A DNA stretch of 64,000 nucleotides from Paenibacillus uliginis N3/975 (GCF_900177425.1 NZ_LT840184.1:2814010-2878009), one strand, 5' to 3'. Positions 51,999-59,922 are shown, counted from the stretch's first letter. Made by a program: numbers and translations. The notes: generated from the letters alone by a model not told the origin.

Positions 51999-53144
51999 AT
52001 GAACAACAAAATCATTCAACATGTCAACGTAGTGCTTCCACATCAAATACTACCTTCCGCTACAGTCTGGGTCACAGACGGGAAGATCGAGCGAATTGAG
52101 ACGCAAGAAGCTCAGCAATTCGACGAGGGGTACGAACGGATAGATGGTAATGGGATGTGGCTCATTCCTGGGATGATAGATGTTCATATCCACGGAGCCA
52201 ATGGCTACGATATGATGGATGGCACGGAGGCTAGTATTCAAGAGGTATCCCAAACATGTGCTACAACCGGATGCACGTCGTTCTTAGCGACATCCGTAAG
52301 TTCAACGATGGAAGATCTGCTGAACATGATTCGCTGCGTGAAATCGGTGATTGGTCGTGAGCAAGGGGCGAAGATCGCCGGCATTCACTTGGAAGGTCCC
52401 TATTTGAATCCGAAGCGTAAAGGGATGCAGAATGAGAAGTATCTTCGTCATCCTGATCTCGATGAAATGAAGCTTATTTTCCAGGAAGCCGGTTCACTCA
52501 TTAAAATGGTGACGATTGCTCCGGAATTACCGGGAGGTTTAGAGCTAATTTCCTACTTAAAGGATCAAGGGGTTGTCATTGCCGTTGCGCACTCCGACGC
52601 CACGTATGAGGAAGCAAAGGAAGCATTTGGAGCAGGCGCGAGTCATGTTACACATTGCTTTAACGGAATGAGACCGATTCATCATCGAGACCCCGGTCTG
52701 ATCGTTGCCGCATTCGAGGAACCGCATGTAAGTCTGCAAGCGATTGTCGACCAAGTCCATCTTCATCCTGCGATAATCCGCCTGATGCATCGCATCAAAG
52801 GGCCGGAAGGGATGGTACTGATTACAGACGCACTTCAAGCGATGGGACTGGGCGATGGAGAATACTTGTTTGGCGGCCACCATGTCACTGTATCCGAGGG
52901 GATTGCAAGGCTAGCGGACGGTACTTTGGCATCGAGCACGGTGACGATGAATGAAGCGTTACGATTAACCGTAGAGAATGGAATATCCTTGACAGATGCT
53001 GTACAGATGGCTTCGACATCGCCTGCTCGTATTCTAGGTTTGTCGAACAAAGGGAAGATGGAAATCGGCTACGACGCGGATTTCGTCCTCCTCAATGAGA
53101 AGTATGAAGTACAATGGACGATGATTGAGGGGCAATTGGTCTAA
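51999..53144 (+). CDS. nagA: N-acetylglucosamine-6-phosphate deacetylase
   Basis: A 381-residue amidohydrolase that removes acetate from GlcNAc-6-phosphate in the cytoplasm, feeding GlcN-6-phosphate into glycolysis or wall synthesis. Motifs: GMIDVHIHGANGYD, AGIHLEGPYLNPKRKGMQ, VAVAHSDATYEEA-type metal His, HVTHCFNGMRPIHHRDPG, and catalytic Asp in LITDALQAMG. Length and order are those of NagA. It could also serve the sialic-acid route at 21-32 kb, whose product N-acetylmannosamine converges on this step. The usual partner nagB is not in the window. Confidence 0.96.
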   Translation: MNNKIIQHVNVVLPHQILPSATVWVTDGKIERIETQEAQQFDEGYERIDGNGMWLIPGMIDVHIHGANGYDMMDGTEASIQEVSQTCATTGCTSFLATSVSSTMEDLLNMIRCVKSVIGREQGAKIAGIHLEGPYLNPKRKGMQNEKYLRHPDLDEMKLIFQEAGSLIKMVTIAPELPGGLELISYLKDQGVVIAVAHSDATYEEAKEAFGAGASHVTHCFNGMRPIHHRDPGLIVAAFEEPHVSLQAIVDQVHLHPAIIRLMHRIKGPEGMVLITDALQAMGLGDGEYLFGGHHVTVSEGIARLADGTLASSTVTMNEALRLTVENGISLTDAVQMASTSPARILGLSNKGKMEIGYDADFVLLNEKYEVQWTMIEGQLV

Positions 53145-53339
53145 TTCATACGCATATTACTATTAACGCGGAGTCTGATCAGAACATCGATTATTTCCTT
53201 GAAAACATAGCAACCGATTCTCATCACAATACTATGTACAATAAAGGAAGCTTTGACTCATAAACCTGAATACTTCTTCCAGTTAATGAATTCAATAAAT
53301 AGATGAGTTAAAAAATCAACTTAGCAGTTTTATATAAGT

Positions 53340-53389
53340 TTAAATAATTACCATGCTTCAGACGATGTCAAAGCATGGTAATTATTTAA
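53340..53389. terminator. Large inverted repeat after nagA
   Basis: TTAAATAATTACCATGCTT (53340-53358) and AAGCATGGTAATTATTTAA (53371-53389) are perfect 19-bp arms with a 12-nt loop. There is no U run beyond the stem; it may end transcription or be a former mobile palindrome. The remaining gap (53145-53577) shows no gene. Confidence 0.6.
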
Positions 53390-53577
53390 CTTAAAAATGT
53401 TTATGGAAGTAAAAAGCTTACAAAGCATTCCTGAAGTTGTTATAAATAGAACTGGTAACTAAATCTCTTTTTAATCTATTGAACAACGGTGGGCTCTTTT
53501 TTCGCCATGATATGTTGGCAACAGGGTCTTTTTTGCATGTAACAATAGCGAGAAAAAAATATTCTTCACAAACCATG

Positions 53578-53630
53578 TTGACATTGTAGAACTACAGCTG
53601 TAGTATTGAGTCTTAACTACATCCGTAGTT
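53578..53630 (+). promoter_or_regulatory. BlaI-type promoter/operators of the secreted sensor-like protein
   Basis: TTGACA (53578-53583), 17 bp, TAGTAT (53601-53606). Operator 1 ACTACAGCTGTAGT (53591-53604) is a perfect palindrome over the -10 region. Operator 2 AACTACATCCGTAGTT (53615-53630) lies 10 bp further. Both have the CTAC-N4-GTAG core of BlaI/MecI-type sites. Confidence 0.8.
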
Positions 53631-53667
53631 TTAATAACCGAAAATCATAGGAGAGGAGTATTACACA

Positions 53668-54402
53668 ATGAAAACAGCAACAAAAGTAGCAATCGCAACA
53701 CTTAGCAGTATTTTATTACTGGGTTCTTCCGTAAACCTCGCAGCGGAGGCGGCACCCTCCCAGTCGGCGGCACAAAAAACCGCTGTTAAAAAAGCAGCCA
53801 AGTCTATATCTGCAGAGGAAAAAAAGTTTATCGAAAATGAGATCCAGAGAGTGAAGGAGCTGACCAAAGAGTCGGGTGATATGTATGTTTTGTATCATAA
53901 ATACCCAAAGTTAAATAGCGGATTTGATATTAGCTATTGGGGAGTGACACATGAATTCACTACATACGAGGACTACTTGAAAAAAGCTTCAACTCTGAAG
54001 GGCTCCATTCTGCAGCAGCCTGCCAACCTGCCAAAGGGATATAAGTTTTTAACAGCGGTCATTGAAGGTCCGATCGAAGGAAAGTTCGTTGATGAAGTAA
54101 GGGCCGAAGGTAAGAAGAGCGGAAAGCCCATCTACATGAAAAAGATAGATTGGAAAGAGGCGGCAACCATCCGTCTTAAATATACGAACGGAAAAGACAC
54201 GCTGGGCTTTTCTAAGTATACGGTAGACTCAAAGGGAGGCAAGAAGAAAGGTTTCTTTGACGATGAACTGCCGGCTCATATCTTTCCAAAATACGTTTTT
54301 TGGAATGATGGCGGCAAATTCGAATACAGTATTTCAATAACCTCATTGGATATGTCCAGGAAACAGAAGATCGAAATTCTGAAAGCAGCGGTGAAAAAAT
54401 AA
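53668..54402 (+). CDS. Secreted protein identical in type to the sensor domain of the adjacent M56 peptidase
   Basis: A 244-residue exported protein. The signal peptide is MKTATKVAIATLSSILLLGS, with a probable cut after NLAAEAA, and a Lys/Ala-rich linker follows. Residues about 48-244 form one domain (EEKKFIENEIQRVKEL, SGDMYVLYHKY, YEDYLKKASTLKGSIL, KIDWKEAATIRLKYTNGKD, LPAHIFPKYVFW) that is about three-quarters identical by eye to residues 430-625 of the M56 protein encoded at 55044-56921. No Cys and no penicillin-binding motif (S-x-x-K, S-x-N, K-T-G) is seen in a proper arrangement. The promoter carries two BlaI-type operators, so it should be a target of the adjacent BlaI proteins. It may bind the same ligand as the receptor, as buffer, decoy or effector. 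Confidence 0.85.
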   Translation: MKTATKVAIATLSSILLLGSSVNLAAEAAPSQSAAQKTAVKKAAKSISAEEKKFIENEIQRVKELTKESGDMYVLYHKYPKLNSGFDISYWGVTHEFTTYEDYLKKASTLKGSILQQPANLPKGYKFLTAVIEGPIEGKFVDEVRAEGKKSGKPIYMKKIDWKEAATIRLKYTNGKDTLGFSKYTVDSKGGKKKGFFDDELPAHIFPKYVFWNDGGKFEYSISITSLDMSRKQKIEILKAAVKK

Positions 54403-54553
54403 CATTTTGCGCCAGCTACTACAGGTCTTGCGGACAGGCCCATACAGCTCTAGAAATAGGATTGCATGAGTTCTTTTGCAGATCAACATTCCCACAAGCG
54501 GTGCAAATATACTGCATGTAACTAAACCGAGAAAATTTTCTTCACAAAACATG

Positions 54554-54603
54554 TTGACATTATCAAACTACAATCGTAGCATTAACATAACTACATATGT
54601 AGT
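54554..54603 (+). promoter_or_regulatory. BlaI-type promoter/operators of the blaI-M56 operon
   Basis: TTGACA (54554-54559), 17 bp, TAGCAT (54577-54582). Operator 1 CTACAATCGTAG (54568-54579) spans spacer and -10; operator 2 ACTACATATGTAGT (54590-54603) is a perfect palindrome. The upstream bases ACAAAACATGTTGACAT match those of the other two units. Confidence 0.82.
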
Positions 54604-54633
54604 CTGATTGAATTGACTTTGGAGGTTTCATGC

Positions 54634-55044
54634 ATGAATCAAATACCACCGATTACGGATGCAGAGCTGGAAATTATGCGCGTATTGTGGGCAAAGCCGG
54701 ACTGCCCTTCCAGCGAGGTCGTAAAGCAAATGACGGATCGAATGGGGTGGAGCCCCAATACGACCCGGACGCTCCTTAGTCGTCTGGTGCAGAAGGAAGC
54801 AGCGGGTGCGAAACTGGAAAAGGGTTCGAAGCGCACCCAACTATTTTATCCTATCATCAGCGAGCAGGAGTATCTGCAGTCCGAAACCAAATCCTTCATG
54901 AAAAAACTTTATGGGGGAGCTTTAAAGCCGATGCTGGCCAACTTTTTGCAGGATAAAAAACTGAATGCGCAGGAAATCGAGGATCTAAAGGCTTTGTTTG
55001 ACGAAAACCGCAGCGACGGGGAAGCAGCAAAGAGAGAGCCCTGA
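54634..55044 (+). CDS. BlaI/MecI-family repressor
   Basis: A 136-residue BlaI-type repressor. Winged helix: ITDAELEIMRVLWAKPDCPS, VKQMTDRMGWSPNTTRTLLS, RLVQKEAAGAKLEKG (wing); a C-terminal dimerisation helix pair follows (MLANFLQDKKLNAQEIEDLK). In BlaI this linker is cut by the activated M56 partner or pathway, releasing DNA. ATG 54634 follows GGAGG by 8 nt. Its stop TGA overlaps the ATG of the M56 gene (TGATG), so both are translationally coupled. It probably binds all three operator pairs in the locus. Confidence 0.93.
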   Translation: MNQIPPITDAELEIMRVLWAKPDCPSSEVVKQMTDRMGWSPNTTRTLLSRLVQKEAAGAKLEKGSKRTQLFYPIISEQEYLQSETKSFMKKLYGGALKPMLANFLQDKKLNAQEIEDLKALFDENRSDGEAAKREP

Positions 55045-56921
55045 TGAGTCCTACATTGCATGAAAATTTATTGTCGTTTTTCGGCTGGGTGATTCGCGGA
55101 TCGTTCATGGCCTTCATCCTGATCGTACTTGTCCTGATCCTGCAATTTCTACTAAGAAACAAGATTGAAGCCAGATGGAAATATTGGCTTTGGCTTCCTG
55201 TGGGCATTCGTTTGCTGCTCCCTTGGGCCCCGGAATCTTCGTTTAGCCTATACAATGTTTTGTCTCTGGAGGCCATAGCGCCTGGTATTCATCAACAAAC
55301 TCAAGTTTCACCGGTTTGGAAGGAAGCGGGGAGAATAAGCGAGGCGGTGGTTCATGTTGAGCGCTCATTAAACCCGGAAGCAAGCGGAACTTCGGAAGTA
55401 CCTGCTCCATCCATTGAATTGGGACCCGTGCAGGAGAGCAGCTTTTGGTGGAGCGGGTTCAAGCAAATAGGCTTCACCAATATGCTGATGTCGGTTTGGC
55501 TTGCGGGCGTGCTGTTTCTTGCCGCGAGAACGGTATACGATCAGATTCGATTGAAACAAGCCTTGCGCGCGGGCCGAAATATGGATACGCCTTTTTTATC
55601 GGCAGTGTTTCGCGAGACGAAACAGCAATTAGGCGTGAAGCGAAAAGTGCAGTTTATGGCCAGCGAGCGAATTCCGGGACCTGCCGTGGTCGGTTTTAAT
55701 AAGCCGGCGATCGTCATTTCGCCAAGTCTGCTCATCACGCTGCAAAAGGATCAACTCCAATATATTCTGGCGCATGAGTTCGCACATATTCAGCGGCGGG
55801 ATGTGGCAGTGAACTGGTTGATGCATATCATCCTGATCATCCATTGGTTTAATCCGTTCTTATGGCTTGCCGTACATAAAGCAAGACAAGACCAGGAGAT
55901 GGCCTGCGATGCATGCGTCTTGGATCGGATGAGCCCGCAGCAAAACAATGCATACGGACAAACGATCATCCATGTGTTGGAGCATTTTTCAGGAAACCAA
56001 CACCAGCCGGGGCTTGCCGGCCTGTCAGCCACGCATAAACAAATGAAAAGGAGACTTAAGATGATTAAACATTTTCACAAAAAATCCTACCGCCTGTCCA
56101 TTCTGGGGATGGGGATGATTCTCGCGCTTGGCAGCGTGACGTTGGTTAATGCAAAGGAAAGCGATGCAGGGAGCGTACCACAAAAAGCTTCAGTGCAATT
56201 GGAACAGGATTCAAAAGCTGCTGTGAATAATGAGCCGGATATTATCTATCCCGAGGGCGATATAGACCGCGAGCTCTACAAGAAAGAACTGGAAAAGGCC
56301 CGAAAAAAAGCAGAAGCAGCAGCCAAGGCTCTAACTCCAGAGGAAAAGAAGTATATCGAAGATGAGACCAATAGAGTGAAGAAACTAAGTAAAGAGACAG
56401 GTGATATGTACGTTCTGTATCATAAATATAAGGATCTTAACAGCGGACTCGACCTAAGTTATTGGGGAGGGATAGAAAAATTCTCTACTTACGAGGACTA
56501 CTTGAAAAGAGCTTCCACCTTGGAAGGTTCCATCCTGAAGCAGCCCGCCAACCTGCCGGAGGTATATAAGTTTTCCAAAGCGAGAATTGAAGGTCCAACC
56601 GAAGGAAAGTTCCTTGATGAAGTAAGGGCCGAAGGTAAGAAGAGTGGAAAACCCATCTACGCGAAAAAGATAGACTGGAAAGAGGCGGCAACCATCCGTC
56701 TTGAATATACGAACGGGAAAGACACGCTGGCCATTTCTAAATATATGTTGGACTCAGAAGAAAGTAAGAAGAAAGGTTTCTTTGAGGATGACTTACCGGC
56801 GCATATCTATCCAAAATACGTTTTTTGGCATGAAGGCGGCTTTGAATACAGCATTTCAACCACATGGGATATGTCCAAGGAACAGAAGGTCGAAATTCTG
56901 AAAGAAGCGGTGCAGAAATAA
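55044..56921 (+). CDS. BlaR1-like M56 membrane zinc peptidase fused to a novel extracellular sensor domain
   Basis: A 625-residue integral membrane signal transducer. Helices lie at about 17-37, 48-62, 143-161 and 352-369. The M56 zinc motif ILAHEFAHIQRRD has HEFAH at 244-248 and the likely third ligand is Glu285 in RQDQEMACD. KRRLKM near 335-340 resembles the Arg-Arg self-cleavage region of BlaR1. After helix 4 and a Lys/Glu/Ala coiled linker (405-428) comes an outside domain (430-625) that is not the class-D-beta-lactamase-like sensor of BlaR1/MecR1; it lacks its S-x-x-K motif and instead matches the secreted protein at 53668. The expected logic is ligand binding outside, peptidase activation inside, BlaI removal. 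The ligand is unknown. Confidence 0.9.
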   Translation: MSPTLHENLLSFFGWVIRGSFMAFILIVLVLILQFLLRNKIEARWKYWLWLPVGIRLLLPWAPESSFSLYNVLSLEAIAPGIHQQTQVSPVWKEAGRISEAVVHVERSLNPEASGTSEVPAPSIELGPVQESSFWWSGFKQIGFTNMLMSVWLAGVLFLAARTVYDQIRLKQALRAGRNMDTPFLSAVFRETKQQLGVKRKVQFMASERIPGPAVVGFNKPAIVISPSLLITLQKDQLQYILAHEFAHIQRRDVAVNWLMHIILIIHWFNPFLWLAVHKARQDQEMACDACVLDRMSPQQNNAYGQTIIHVLEHFSGNQHQPGLAGLSATHKQMKRRLKMIKHFHKKSYRLSILGMGMILALGSVTLVNAKESDAGSVPQKASVQLEQDSKAAVNNEPDIIYPEGDIDRELYKKELEKARKKAEAAAKALTPEEKKYIEDETNRVKKLSKETGDMYVLYHKYKDLNSGLDLSYWGGIEKFSTYEDYLKRASTLEGSILKQPANLPEVYKFSKARIEGPTEGKFLDEVRAEGKKSGKPIYAKKIDWKEAATIRLEYTNGKDTLAISKYMLDSEESKKKGFFEDDLPAHIYPKYVFWHEGGFEYSISTTWDMSKEQKVEILKEAVQK

Positions 56922-56952
56922 TATTTTGAGCAAGCTTGGTCTTGCGCGGGTT

Positions 56953-56993
56953 AACCCATGCACTCCTGGAAATAGGATTGCATGGGTTCTTTT
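56953..56993 (+). terminator. Terminator of the blaI-M56 operon
   Basis: AACCCATGCA (56953-56962) and TGCATGGGTT (56979-56988) form a perfect 10-bp stem followed by CTTTTG. A degenerate copy (GCCCATACA...TGCATGAGTT) follows the secreted protein gene at about 54439-54476. Confidence 0.8.
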
Positions 56994-57087
56994 GTTGATC
57001 ATGATTTCTCCGAAAGCGCTGCGGTTAATTTTGCATGTAACAAAAATGAAAAAATTTTAACTGCCAAAATATTCAGCATAAAACATG

Positions 57088-57137
57088 TTGACATTACCAA
57101 ACTACAATTATAGCATGGATATAACTACATACGTAGT
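57088..57137 (+). promoter_or_regulatory. BlaI-type promoter/operators of the second blaI gene
   Basis: TTGACA (57088-57093), 17 bp, TAGCAT overlap (57111-57116). Operator 1 CTACAATTATAG (57102-57113) is decayed in one half; operator 2 ACTACATACGTAGT (57124-57137) is intact except at the centre. Confidence 0.78.
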
Positions 57138-57167
57138 CTGAGTAAATTGCCTTTGGAGGTTTCATGC

Positions 57168-57578
57168 ATGAATCAAATACCACCCATTACGGATGCAGAA
57201 CTGGAAATCATGCGCGTCTTATGGGCCAATCCGAATTGCCCTTCCAGTGAGGTCGTAAAACAAATGACGGATCTGATGGGGTGGAGCCCGAATACGACCC
57301 GGACGCTCCTCAGTCGTCTGGTGCAGAAGGAAGCGGCGGGTGCGAAGCTGGAAAAGGGTTCGAAGCGCATCCAACTATTTTATCCTATCATCAGCGAGCA
57401 GGAGTATCTGCGGTCCGAAACCAAATCCTTCATAAAAAAACTGTACGGCGGAGCATTAAAGCCGATGCTGGCTAATTTTTTGCAGGATAAAAAGCTGAAT
57501 GCGCAGGAAATCGAGGATCTGAAGGCTTTATTTGACGAGAAGCGGAGCGACGGAGAACCAGAAAAAAGAGATACCTGA
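57168..57578 (+). CDS. Second BlaI/MecI-family repressor, nearly identical to the first
   Basis: A 136-residue paralogue of the protein at 54634, differing at roughly ten positions (for example WANPNC for WAKPDC, MTDLMGW for MTDRMGW). The DNA-binding helix SPNTTRTLLSRLVQKEAAGA is unchanged, so both should bind the same operators and may form mixed dimers. The start and GGAGG site are as in the first copy. The M56 gene that should follow is only a stub, so this copy lacks its own transducer and may be released by the one at 55044. Confidence 0.92.
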   Translation: MNQIPPITDAELEIMRVLWANPNCPSSEVVKQMTDLMGWSPNTTRTLLSRLVQKEAAGAKLEKGSKRIQLFYPIISEQEYLRSETKSFIKKLYGGALKPMLANFLQDKKLNAQEIEDLKALFDEKRSDGEPEKRDT

Positions 57579-57700
57579 TGACTCCATCATAGCATGCATG
57601 TTTATGGTCAGTTTTTGACTGGGTGATTCGCGCATCGTTCATGGCCGGCATCCTGATCGTGCTTGTCCTTAGCCTGCAATTTCTGCTGCGAAGCCATCCA
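57578..57700 (+). pseudogene. Stub of a second M56 peptidase gene
   Basis: The ATG overlaps the blaI stop as in the intact operon but reads only MTPS before TAG. A shifted frame then gives FDWVIRASFMAGILIVLVLSLQFLLRS, matching the first membrane helix of the intact M56 protein. Similarity ends near 57700, so everything after helix 1 has been deleted. Confidence 0.85.
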
Positions 57701-57888
57701 ATGACATCGAGCTTTCAGCAATCACTTGAGACATAGATTGTTTCACCTTCCAACTGGAATTAGCTTGAAGATCTCATTTACAGTAGTGAGACATATATCT
57801 TGGGGATTTGGATCAGTAAAGCATTCACTATGTATTTAAATTTCTTATCAATTGCTACTTTGGGAAACGCGTGAAAGCGATCGTAACA

Positions 57889-57930
57889 TGAAAAAGGGCT
57901 AAGTCAAATATTTGACTTAGCCCTTTTTCA
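57889..57930. terminator. Perfect 42-bp palindrome acting as bidirectional terminator
   Basis: TGAAAAAGGGCTAAGTCAAA (57889-57908) and its exact complement (57911-57930) meet with only TA between, so the whole 42 bp is a perfect palindrome. A/T runs at both ends fit Rho-independent termination in both directions between the blaI stub and the convergent HxlR gene. Confidence 0.85.
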
Positions 57931-57981
57931 AATGTTGCGGAATGCATGCATCATCCAAGCTACACTTACTGATAACGCAAC

Positions 57982-58003
57982 AAAAAAAACGGCTAACGCC
58001 GTT
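57982..58003 (-). terminator. Terminator of the second HxlR gene
   Basis: On the minus strand AACGGC/GCCGTT (57988-57993 and 57998-58003) make a short stem followed by a run of eight T (57982-57989). Confidence 0.75.
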
Positions 58004-58018
58004 ATTCACTTGTACGGT

Positions 58019-58417
58019 TTAGCGTACGTCTGATGGCTCATCCGCAACCTTAAGTTTATCGTTAAGCACATTATCCTCAAGCACGCTGAATTTGTCACCG
58101 TATACTTTTGTAATATGTTTTTCACCCCATGCACAGAGCAAATCCAGAATTCCGCTCAAACTCATGCCGTAATCGCTCAGCTCATATTCCACTTTTGGCG
58201 GTACCTGGTTATGGATAATGCGGTTGATCACACCATCTTCCTCCAGCTCCCGCAGCTGCTGAGTCAGCATTTTTTGCGTGATATGAGGCATGAGACGCTT
58301 CAACTCGCTTGTTCGTTTACGACCATGGGTCAGGTGACACAGGATCACACATTTCCACTTGCCTCCGATGACTTCCAATGTCGCTTCTACTGCTATGTTG
58401 TATTTCTTCGCCTGCAT
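58019..58417 (-). CDS. HxlR-family regulator of the MFS/AKR/SDR cluster
   Basis: A 132-residue HxlR protein: YNIAVEATLEVIGGKWKCVI, LCHLTHGRKRTSELKRLMPH, ITQKMLTQQLRELEEDGVIN and PPKVEYELSDYGMSL. Cys residues in WKCVILCHL are near the core and could sense electrophiles, as in YodB/HypR-like relatives; this is inference. The start is ATG 58417, 6 nt after GGGAGG; the ATG at 58423 directly abuts that site. It is divergent from the MFS gene, with a GTAC palindrome between. It resembles the HxlR protein at 13266 closely over the helix-turn-helix. Confidence 0.92.
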   Translation of the reverse strand: MQAKKYNIAVEATLEVIGGKWKCVILCHLTHGRKRTSELKRLMPHITQKMLTQQLRELEEDGVINRIIHNQVPPKVEYELSDYGMSLSGILDLLCAWGEKHITKVYGDKFSVLEDNVLNDKLKVADEPSDVR

Positions 58418-58448
58418 AAACATCCTCCCATTCTTATGGGCACTAAAA

Positions 58449-58463
58449 AGTACCTAGGGTACT
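58449..58463. promoter_or_regulatory. Operator-like palindrome between HxlR and MFS genes
   Basis: AGTACCTAGGGTACT is a near-perfect 15-bp palindrome with GTAC in both halves, 32 bp upstream of the HxlR start. A further AAGTACGTT occurs at 58486-58494. It is the likely HxlR binding site. Confidence 0.6.
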
Positions 58464-58606
58464 GACAGGTGCCTACATTACAAAAAAGTACGTTCTTCAC
58501 ACAATAAATGATATAGATCATAATAGCATTTGCCAGCTGGATTACACCATACTCAATATTTTTACATTATACAAGCAAGACATTGGACAGGAGGAAATTA
58601 TCCATC

Positions 58607-59821
58607 ATGGTTTTAGATAAAAAAAGTAGCATGCTTGCGCTGCTGGCGCTTGCCGTTAGTGCCTTTGCTATTGGTACTACAGAGTTTATAAGCGTGGGGT
58701 TACTTCCGCTGATTGCGGAAGATATGAATATTTCAGTGACCACTGCAGGATTAACCGTTTCGATGTATGCACTCGGCGTTACCTTCGGTGCACCGATATT
58801 AACATCTTTAACTTCAAGGATGTCCAGAAAATCATTGCTGCTGTGGATTATGATCATTTTTATCATAGGAAACAGCGTGGCAGCCAGTGCATCATCCATT
58901 GGCATTCTGCTTGCTGCACGCGTACTCTCCGCCTTCTCCCATGGCGTATTTATGTCGATCGGTTCGATCATTGCAGCAAGCGTAGTACCAGAGAACCGGA
59001 GAGCATCTGCTATCTCCTTTATGTTCACGGGCCTTACGGTAGCTACGGTTACGGGTGTGCCGCTTGGAACATTTATCGGTCAGCAGTGGGGATGGAGACT
59101 AGCATTTGTCGCCATAATTGTGGTCGGTATTGTTGCATTTATCGCGAACTGTATACTTGTGCCTTCGGAATTGCCCAAAGGGGAGCGCACTTCATTCCGA
59201 GATCAGGTCAAGTTGGTGACGAATGGCAGACTGCTGCTTATGTTCCTGATCACCGCATTAGGTTATGGAGGGACCTTTGTTGTCTTCACTTATTTATCTC
59301 CATTGCTACAAGATATAACCGGCTTTAAGGAAACCACGGTGGCCGTTATTCTGCTTGTGTATGGGATTGCCATCGCTGTCGGTAATGTTATCGGCGGGAA
59401 GGCAGCCAACCGGAATCCGCTCAAAGCTCTGCTCTATATGTTTATTGCCCAAGCGCTGGTGCTGTTCATTCTTACGTTTACGGCACCATTTAAAGTGGCC
59501 GGTTTAATCACGATAATCCTAATGGGTTTTCTCGCTTTCATGAATGTGCCGGGATTGCAGGTATATGTCGTTATGCTGGCTGAGCGGTTTGTCCCGAGCG
59601 CCGTGGATATTGCTTCAGCGATCAATATTGCCGCGTTCAATGCCGGTATTGCCATCGGTGCTTTCCTTGGCGGCTTGATCACGAATTCGATGGGCATGAT
59701 TCATACGGCATGGATCGGAGCATTGATGGTACTAGGTGCTGTCGTGCTCACGGGTTGGAGCTTGAAGCTGGAACGAAAGGATCAGCAGGAGCAGCAGAAA
59801 CAGCAGGAGCAAGCAGCTTAA
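58607..59821 (+). CDS. MFS transporter, DHA1 family (AraJ/YdhP-like)
   Basis: A 404-residue transporter with 12 predicted helices. Motifs: AFAIGTTEFISVGLLPLIAE (helix 1), YALGVTFGAPILTSLTSRMS, ARVLSAFSHGVFMSIGSIIA, and NRRASAISFMFTGLTVATVTG with GVPLGTFIGQQWGWR. These match the YdhP/AraJ branch that exports sugars, arabinose-like compounds or drugs. AGGAGG is 12 nt before ATG 58607, and no closer start exists. The protein ends in a Gln/Glu-rich tail. It is the first gene of a probable three-gene cluster with the AKR and SDR genes. Confidence 0.93.
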   Translation: MVLDKKSSMLALLALAVSAFAIGTTEFISVGLLPLIAEDMNISVTTAGLTVSMYALGVTFGAPILTSLTSRMSRKSLLLWIMIIFIIGNSVAASASSIGILLAARVLSAFSHGVFMSIGSIIAASVVPENRRASAISFMFTGLTVATVTGVPLGTFIGQQWGWRLAFVAIIVVGIVAFIANCILVPSELPKGERTSFRDQVKLVTNGRLLLMFLITALGYGGTFVVFTYLSPLLQDITGFKETTVAVILLVYGIAIAVGNVIGGKAANRNPLKALLYMFIAQALVLFILTFTAPFKVAGLITIILMGFLAFMNVPGLQVYVVMLAERFVPSAVDIASAINIAAFNAGIAIGAFLGGLITNSMGMIHTAWIGALMVLGAVVLTGWSLKLERKDQQEQQKQQEQAA

Positions 59822-59922
59822 AACGTTATTTTATATGAAGGGAGGTGGTGTCTTAAGCGTTCGGTCGGGGCTATTGTTAGGGAATTAACATTTTTACAAA
59901 AAATTATCGGAGGTTTATCAAC

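Noticed and set aside
55044..56921. Calling the M56 protein a beta-lactam sensor (BlaR1/MecR1)
   Set aside because: The outside domain lacks the acylatable Ser motif S-x-x-K and the other penicillin-binding signatures, and no beta-lactamase gene is next to it; the class-C-like hydrolase at 19050 is far away and lacks a signal peptide.
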